Origin: Cryptosporangium arvum DSM 44712
GTDB lineage: Bacteria > Actinomycetota > Actinomycetes > Mycobacteriales > Cryptosporangiaceae
NCBI RefSeq assembly: GCF_000585375.1
Contig: NZ_KK073874.1
Span: forward strand, 4,278,001-4,342,000
Reading direction: 5' to 3'
Length of the DNA: 64,000 bases
In this document: in pieces, positions 59,627 through 64,000 of the stretch
Position numbering within the stretch: position 1 is the stretch's first letter
Layout: each line of letters opens with the position of its first letter
Program-made: the position numbers and the translations under genes
Notes under the pieces: model-generated
The model's input: only the letters and a program-made list of their open reading frames with translations
The model's database searches: none
What the model was told of the DNA's origin: nothing

Positions 59627-61084
59627 ATGTCCTTCCGAACGCGCCTGGCGTTACCCGTCGCCTGCTACGTGGTGTTGCTCGTCTCGGCGCTGCAGACCCT
59701 GGTCGTGCCGGTCGTCGCCGACATCCGGGCCGACCTCGGGGTCTCGACCAGCGCGGCCAGCTGGGTGGTCACCGCGAACCTGCTCGCGGCCGCGGTGCTC
59801 ACCCCGGTGCTCGGCCGGCTCGGGGACCTCTACGGCCGCCGCCCCGTGATGCTCGGCGTGCTGGGCGTCGTGCTGGCCGGCTCGGTGCTCGCCGCCGCCA
59901 CCTCCAGCCTTCCGCTGCTGCTCGCCGGCCGGGTCGCCCAGGCGGCCAGCTTCGGGCTCTTCCCACTGGCCATCGGCATGCTCCGGGAGGAACTGCCCCC
60001 GCGGCGGCTGACCGGGGCGATGGCCCTGGTCAGCGGGATGCTGTCGGTCGGAGCCGGGTTCGGTCTCGTGGTCACCGGCCTGCTGATGCGCGGCGGTGGC
60101 GACTACCACCAGCTGTTCTGGCTGGCCACCGCGATGGCGGCGATCGGGCTGGCCGGGGTGTGGCTGCTTCCGCGCCGTGCGGGCGCGGCGACCGGCCGCC
60201 TCGACTGGGCCGGCGCGGGGCTCCTCGGCCTCGGCCTCGTGCTGCTGATCCTGCCGCTGGAGGAGGGCAACGGCTGGGGCTGGGGTTCGGCCCGGGTGAT
60301 CGGTTCGCTGGTCGCCGCGGTCGTCGTGCTCGGTGCGTTCGTGCTCCTCGAGCGGCGGATCACGCATCCGCTGGTCAGCCCGCGGATGCTCACCTACCGC
60401 CCGATCGTGCTGGCCAACGTCGTCGGCCTGTTCCTGGGCTTCGCGATGTTCGCGGTGTTCCTGGCCGTGTCCGCCCTGGTGCAGACCCCGCCCGAGGTGG
60501 CCGGTTACGGCTTCGGCGCGTCCGTGCTCGCGGCCAGCCTGGTCTACCTGCTGCCGGGCACGGCCAGCGGTGTGCTCACCGCGCCGCTCGGTGGTCGGCT
60601 CGTCGTCCGCTTCGGGGCGAAGGCGACGCTGCTGATCGCGGCGGTGCTGGCCGCCGCCGGGTTCGGGATGCTCGCGGTGCTGCACGCGGCCACCTGGCAG
60701 ATCGTCGTCGGGGCGCTGGTGGTCAACACCGCGGTGACGTTCGGCTACGCGGCGCTGCCCCCGCTGCTGATCGCGAACGTCGCGCCGGCCGAGACCGGCA
60801 TCGCCAACGGCGTCAACTCGATCGCCCGCTCGGTCGGGATGTCGCTGGGCACCGCGTTCGTCGTCACGATGATGACCCGCAACCCGATCCCCGGGGCGGT
60901 GCCGCTTCCGCGCGAGGCGCAGTTCGTCACCACGTTCGTGGTCGGTGCGGTGCTGGCCGCGGTCGCGGCGGCGCTGATCGCCGTGGCGCTGCCCCGGGAG
61001 CGCGCGGCCGGGCTCACCCCGGCCGAGGTGGCGGCCGACGACGTGCTCGGGGCGGCCGGACTGCCGGTCCCGGCGCCGCGCTGA
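59627..61084 (+). CDS. MFS drug exporter (14-TM DHA2-like)
   Basis: A 485-residue MFS permease with about 14 hydrophobic segments. Motif A is LGRLGDLYGRRPVML, motif C region GMLSVGAGFGLVVTGLL; LDWAGAGLLGLGLVLLILPL and RMLTYRPIVLANVVGLFLGF are typical of the EmrB/QacA group. It probably exports a toxic hydrophobic compound. Divergent TetR gene and an operator-like repeat over the promoter suggest drug-inducible expression. Confidence 0.9.
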   Translation: MSFRTRLALPVACYVVLLVSALQTLVVPVVADIRADLGVSTSAASWVVTANLLAAAVLTPVLGRLGDLYGRRPVMLGVLGVVLAGSVLAAATSSLPLLLAGRVAQAASFGLFPLAIGMLREELPPRRLTGAMALVSGMLSVGAGFGLVVTGLLMRGGGDYHQLFWLATAMAAIGLAGVWLLPRRAGAATGRLDWAGAGLLGLGLVLLILPLEEGNGWGWGSARVIGSLVAAVVVLGAFVLLERRITHPLVSPRMLTYRPIVLANVVGLFLGFAMFAVFLAVSALVQTPPEVAGYGFGASVLAASLVYLLPGTASGVLTAPLGGRLVVRFGAKATLLIAAVLAAAGFGMLAVLHAATWQIVVGALVVNTAVTFGYAALPPLLIANVAPAETGIANGVNSIARSVGMSLGTAFVVTMMTRNPIPGAVPLPREAQFVTTFVVGAVLAAVAAALIAVALPRERAAGLTPAEVAADDVLGAAGLPVPAPR

Positions 61085-61089
61085 CCGAT

Positions 61090-61105
61090 CGGCCGCGCGC
61101 GGCCG
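61090..61105. terminator. GC palindrome between convergent genes
   Basis: CGGCCGCGCGCGGCCG, a 16-bp perfect palindrome 6 nt after the MFS stop, in the 71-nt gap before the convergent SDR-like gene. It could fold as a terminator for the MFS transcript; no U-tract. Confidence 0.45.
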
Positions 61106-61155
61106 GACGCCCCGCCGCCCGCGCGGCCCGGAGGACAGCGGACGGCGGGTGGCGG

Positions 61156-61842
61156 TCAGGTGACCAGGATGCCACCGTCGACGTACAGGTCGTGGGCGTT
61201 CATGCCGGTGTTGCGCAGGAGGAACTCGGTCGCGTCGGCGATCTCGGCCATCGTGACCAGCCGCCCGATCGGCGTCCGGTCGGCGTGCGGCGGGTTCGGC
61301 ACGTCACGCCACTTCGGACTGTCCCCGATCAGCCCGGAGTGCAGCGCGTTGACGCGGTGCGGCGCGATCTCGATCGCGAGCGTGCGCACCAGTCCGGTGA
61401 TGCCGGCGTTGAACGTCGTGACGACGGTCGAGCCGGGATACGGCCGCTCCTTGGCCAGGCCGCCGAACAGCACGACGGCGGCGCCCGGGGTGAAGCGGTC
61501 ACGCAGCACCCGGACGGTCTCCGCGTAGCCGACGAGCTTCATCGTCACGGCCGCGATCGCGTCCGGCACGTTGAGGTTCGCGAGCGTGTTGGGGGCCTGG
61601 CCGACCGCGGTGATCACGAGGTTGTCGACCGCGGTCACGCCGGCCAGCGCGGCCTCGATCGTCTCCGGCCGGGCCAGGTCCAGCGCCAGCGTGCCGGTGC
61701 GGGGCCCGACCTCGGCCGCGGCCTCGTCGGCGCGCGCCTTGTCGCGGCTGGTGATCACCACGTCGTCGCCGCGCTCGGCGAACCGCCGGGCGATGACGCG
61801 GCCGACGCCGCCGCTTCCACCGATGACGAGCGTGCTGGTCAT
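61156..61842 (-). CDS. Atypical SDR-like protein without the YxxxK motif
   Basis: 228 residues with an SDR fold: nucleotide loop VIGGSGGVGRVIARRFAERG, VVITSRDKARADE, LALDLARPE. Where classical SDRs have YxxxK, this has TTFNAG followed by the aligned GITGLVRTLAIEIAPHRVN, so both Tyr and Lys are missing. The NAG element is also altered (VITAVGQ). A dinucleotide-binding sensor or a repurposed enzyme is possible. ATG 61842 overlaps the hemerythrin stop (ATGA). The C-terminus DLYVDGGILVT is normal for SDRs. Confidence 0.82.
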   Translation of the reverse strand: MTSTLVIGGSGGVGRVIARRFAERGDDVVITSRDKARADEAAAEVGPRTGTLALDLARPETIEAALAGVTAVDNLVITAVGQAPNTLANLNVPDAIAAVTMKLVGYAETVRVLRDRFTPGAAVVLFGGLAKERPYPGSTVVTTFNAGITGLVRTLAIEIAPHRVNALHSGLIGDSPKWRDVPNPPHADRTPIGRLVTMAEIADATEFLLRNTGMNAHDLYVDGGILVT

Positions 61843-62432
61843 GAACCGAGACCTTTCAGGGTGGCGCGAGCCTGCTCGCGCAGGACGGGGACGGCGGCGA
61901 GCGCCTCGGGCGGCAGGTTGGCCGCCACGGCGGCGAGTTCCTCCGGGGTGCCCACCCGCTCGAAGAAGCCGAAGTTGAGGTGGAGCCCGACCGGTGGGGC
62001 GGAGGCGATCACCGCGCTCGAGAACGCGGCCCACTCCTGGTCGCTCAGGTGCGCGGCCAGCGCCGGGAAGAGCACCGGCTCCTCGTGGTCGAGGTGCTGG
62101 TGGACGAGGTCGCGGACATCGGCCGCCGCCGCGGCCAGCTGCGGGCCCGGGACGGCCGCGGCGGCGAGCCGGTCGAGCGCGGCGTCGAGGACGTCGTGCT
62201 CGGCGCTGAGATCGGCCAGCGGGGCTCCGGCGGCGGCCAGGCGCGGCCAGAGCACGTCGTCCTCGCTCTCGTGGTGGTGGCGCAGCGCCGCGACGAGGAA
62301 GTCGCGCAGCTCGGTGAGCGCGGCCGGCGCGCTGGTGTCCCGCGTCGCGGCCTCCGCCAGCAGGGAGGTCGCGGCGCGGTGCATCGTGTGCAGTAACCGG
62401 GTCTCGGCGATCGCCACCGGCTCCGGGGTCAT
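61839..62432 (-). CDS. Hemerythrin HHE-domain protein
   Basis: 197 residues with an HHE cation-binding domain of four helices. Likely diiron ligands: HTMH near the start, HHHESEDDVLWP, EHDVLDAAL, and HQHLDHEEPVLFPAL. Such proteins bind O2 or respond to NO and oxidative stress. It is the first gene of a pair with the atypical SDR, and is divergent from a TetR gene with a long perfect palindrome just upstream of its ATG. Confidence 0.88.
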   Translation of the reverse strand: MTPEPVAIAETRLLHTMHRAATSLLAEAATRDTSAPAALTELRDFLVAALRHHHESEDDVLWPRLAAAGAPLADLSAEHDVLDAALDRLAAAAVPGPQLAAAAADVRDLVHQHLDHEEPVLFPALAAHLSDQEWAAFSSAVIASAPPVGLHLNFGFFERVGTPEELAAVAANLPPEALAAVPVLREQARATLKGLGS

Positions 62433-62451
62433 AGTGGTCTCCCGTGTGTTC

Positions 62452-62475
62452 GTTAATATCCAGCTGGATATTAAC
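62452..62475. promoter_or_regulatory. Perfect 24-bp palindromic operator
   Basis: Half-site GTTAATATCCAG followed directly by its exact reverse complement, a 24-bp perfect palindrome. It lies 19 nt upstream of the hemerythrin start and 18 nt upstream of the TetR start, in a strikingly AT-rich island. This is the best operator in the window. Confidence 0.85.
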
Positions 62476-62493
62476 TCTACTCCAGGAGCGACG

Positions 62494-63075
62494 ATGAGCG
62501 AGGTGCGGCGCCGGAACCGCCGTGATCCCGAGGGCCACCGGGCCGCGATCCTCGCGGCCGCGCGGGAGGCCTTCGGTGAGCGCGGTTACGCCGGGACGAC
62601 GCTGCGCGAGATCGCGCGCCGCGCCGGGGTCACCCACGGGCTGATCACGCAGCAGTTCACGTCCAAGGAACAACTGTTCCTGGCGGCCGTCCCGGGCAAC
62701 AGCGACCTGGCGGCCGTGGCCGCCGGCGACCCCGCCACGCTGCCGGAACGGATCGCGAGCGCGTTCGTGCGCCGGATGGAGGCGGGTGCGAGCGGCGACC
62801 CGCTGATCATCCTGCTCCGCAGCACGGCCTCGGACGAGCGGACCGCCACCACCCTGCTCGCCGCGATGCAGCAGCACAGCATCGACGTCTACCGCGACGT
62901 GCTCGGGCCGGACCTGGCCGACGACCTCGACACCCGGGTGACGCTGGTCGGGGCGCAGCTGATCGGCGTCGCGTTCATCCGGTACATCGCCAGGGCCGAG
63001 CCGCTGGCATCGATGCCGCCGGAGGAGCTCACCGGCCACGTCGCCCGGATCCTCCGCCACATTCTCGTCGACTAG
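62494..63075 (+). CDS. TetR-family transcriptional regulator
   Basis: 193 residues. HTH: TTLREIARRAGVTHGLITQQ, FTSKEQLFLAAVPG; C-terminal TetR_C_17-like domain (DPLIILLRSTASDERTATTL; DTRVTLVGAQLIGVAFIRYI). ATG 62494 follows CAGGAG. It is divergent from the hemerythrin/SDR pair, with a perfect 24-bp palindrome between, so it should repress both directions. Confidence 0.92.
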   Translation: MSEVRRRNRRDPEGHRAAILAAAREAFGERGYAGTTLREIARRAGVTHGLITQQFTSKEQLFLAAVPGNSDLAAVAAGDPATLPERIASAFVRRMEAGASGDPLIILLRSTASDERTATTLLAAMQQHSIDVYRDVLGPDLADDLDTRVTLVGAQLIGVAFIRYIARAEPLASMPPEELTGHVARILRHILVD

Positions 63076-63097
63076 TGTCAGGATCCGAGATGGCGTC

Positions 63098-63127
63098 TTG
63101 ACTTACGCGATGACACGGGTCGAGTAT
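63098..63127 (+). promoter_or_regulatory. Candidate promoter of the enolase-superfamily gene
   Basis: TTGACT (63098-63103), 18-bp spacer, GAGTAT (63122-63127). The following ATG at 63135 is only 7 nt downstream, again suggesting a leaderless transcript. The -10 is weak. Confidence 0.4.
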
Positions 63128-63134
63128 CGCGCTC

Positions 63135-64000
63135 ATGAAGATCACGTCGGTCTCGCCGCTCCCGGTGACCGTGGAGCTGGGGCGCGAGCCCATGTCCTTC
63201 TGCTTCCTGCGGATCGAGACCGACGAGGGACTCGTCGGCTACGGCGAGGCCTGCGACAGCTTCGGCGCCAGCTACGCCGGGGTGATCGGCGAGATCGTCT
63301 CCCAGGTGCTCGCGCCGCTGCTGATCGGTCGCGACCTCGTCGCGGCCGAGCCGCTGGCCGAGCACCTGCGCCTGTCCACCCGCCGCCGGCTCGGCGACAA
63401 GGGTGTCGCGGCCCAGGCCCGCAGCGCCGTCGAGATCGCCCTGCAGGACCTCGTCGCGCAGGCCGTGGGCCGGTCGGTGAGCGCGCACCTCGGCCAGGTC
63501 CGGGACCGCGTCCGGATCTACGCCTCGTCGACGTTCCTGGACGAGGGTCCGGCCGGGTTCCACGCCGACCTGCTCGCGCCGCTGCTCGAGCGCGGGGTGC
63601 GGCTGGCGAAGGTGCGGATCGGCCCGGAGTGGCAGCAGGACCTGCGCACGCTGACCGAGCTGCGCGGCCTGCTCCCCGACGACGTGGAGCTGATGATCGA
63701 CGGCAGCGACACGTTCACCCTCGCGACCTCGATGCCGATCGCCGCGCGGCTGGGTGAGCTCGGCGTGCGCTGGTTCGAGGAGCCGATCCCGCAGGCCAAC
63801 CGGGCGGCGATCGCCGCGCTGTCGGCGCGGTCGGCGGTGCCGATCGCCTACGGCGAGCACCTCTACGGGCGGGAGGACTTCCTCGACGCGCTCACCCACG
63901 ACGGCATCTCGGTCGTGCAGCCGGACGCCGCGACCGCCGGCGGCATCGGTGAGTCGCGGGCCATCGCCGGGCTGGCGACCTACTACGGGGCGCGGGTCGT
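63135..64000 (+). CDS. Mandelate racemase/muconate lactonizing enzyme family protein, 3' partial
   Basis: The first 288 residues of an enolase-superfamily enzyme, open to the window end. It starts MKITSVSPLPVTVELG and has the capping domain (FCFLRIETDEGLVGYGEACD, LLIGRDLVAAEPLAEHL), then the barrel with KVRIGPE (Lys/Arg at the general-base site), MIDGSDTF and WFEEPIP (metal Asp and Glu) and YGEHLYGREDF (third metal Glu). These residues bind Mg and abstract the alpha proton of a carboxylate, as in sugar-acid dehydratases or racemases. The substrate cannot be assigned without the C-terminus. Confidence 0.88.
   Translation, partial: MKITSVSPLPVTVELGREPMSFCFLRIETDEGLVGYGEACDSFGASYAGVIGEIVSQVLAPLLIGRDLVAAEPLAEHLRLSTRRRLGDKGVAAQARSAVEIALQDLVAQAVGRSVSAHLGQVRDRVRIYASSTFLDEGPAGFHADLLAPLLERGVRLAKVRIGPEWQQDLRTLTELRGLLPDDVELMIDGSDTFTLATSMPIAARLGELGVRWFEEPIPQANRAAIAALSARSAVPIAYGEHLYGREDFLDALTHDGISVVQPDAATAGGIGESRAIAGLATYYGARV

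Overview
This 64 kb window is chromosomal DNA from a very GC-rich filamentous-type actinomycete. Third codon positions are almost all G or C, GTG starts are frequent, neighbouring genes often overlap by ATGA or GTGA, and TetR, GntR and AraC regulators are dense. DUF574 methyltransferase, MbtH, a mycofactocin-type SDR and an LldD2-type lactate dehydrogenase all fit Actinomycetes. The genus cannot be fixed from sequence alone. No rRNA, tRNA, CRISPR array, phage or insertion sequence was seen.

Region 1 (1-7731, + strand) is the end of a nonribosomal peptide cluster. It holds the C-terminus of an NRPS (A-PCP-thioesterase with a Cys nucleophile, fused to an MFS exporter), an MbtH protein, a free carrier protein, a GT-B glycosyltransferase and a pyruvate-dehydrogenase-like E1alpha/E1beta/E2 set. 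The set plausibly loads a two-carbon unit onto the carrier protein. Two decayed AraC genes (7834-9164) mark its edge.

Region 2 (9280-36400) is mixed metabolism: a DUF574 methyltransferase, a PhyH dioxygenase, a DUF1772/TetR pair with twin operators, a seven-gene minus-strand operon (acyl-CoA ligase, cupin, ribose-type ABC importer, SMP-30 lactonase) with a divergent GAF/PucR regulator, a plus-strand tannase-like esterase with a LivKHMGF-type importer and TetR, a protein of unknown family, an exonuclease, lldD with atypical codon use, a fasciclin lipoprotein with a molybdopterin oxidoreductase, and a membrane diguanylate cyclase.

Region 3 (36430-41327, - strand) is a sulfonate/taurine-type operon (TauD-like dioxygenase plus ABC importer). 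It is preceded by a promoter, a 42-residue Cys-containing leader peptide and mutually exclusive hairpins, which suggests attenuation.

Region 4 (41356-45412) is the strongest candidate for an undescribed system. Two tandem, related Cys-rich small peptides share a leader ending in an AxA-like site. They are followed by a membrane thioredoxin, an ABC exporter and an S26 signal peptidase, with a divergent MauE-like membrane protein.

Region 5 (45473-64000) holds a winged-helix protein, a 938-residue FAD/Fe-S dehydrogenase with divergent GntR, a lipoprotein, a GT2 glycosyltransferase, a LodA-like (CTQ oxidase family) protein fused to a von Willebrand A domain, an APC permease/SDR pair with divergent FadR-type GntR, a mycofactocin-type SDR with TetR, an MFS exporter, an atypical SDR with a hemerythrin, another TetR with a perfect 24-bp palindrome, and the start of an enolase-superfamily enzyme cut by the window end.
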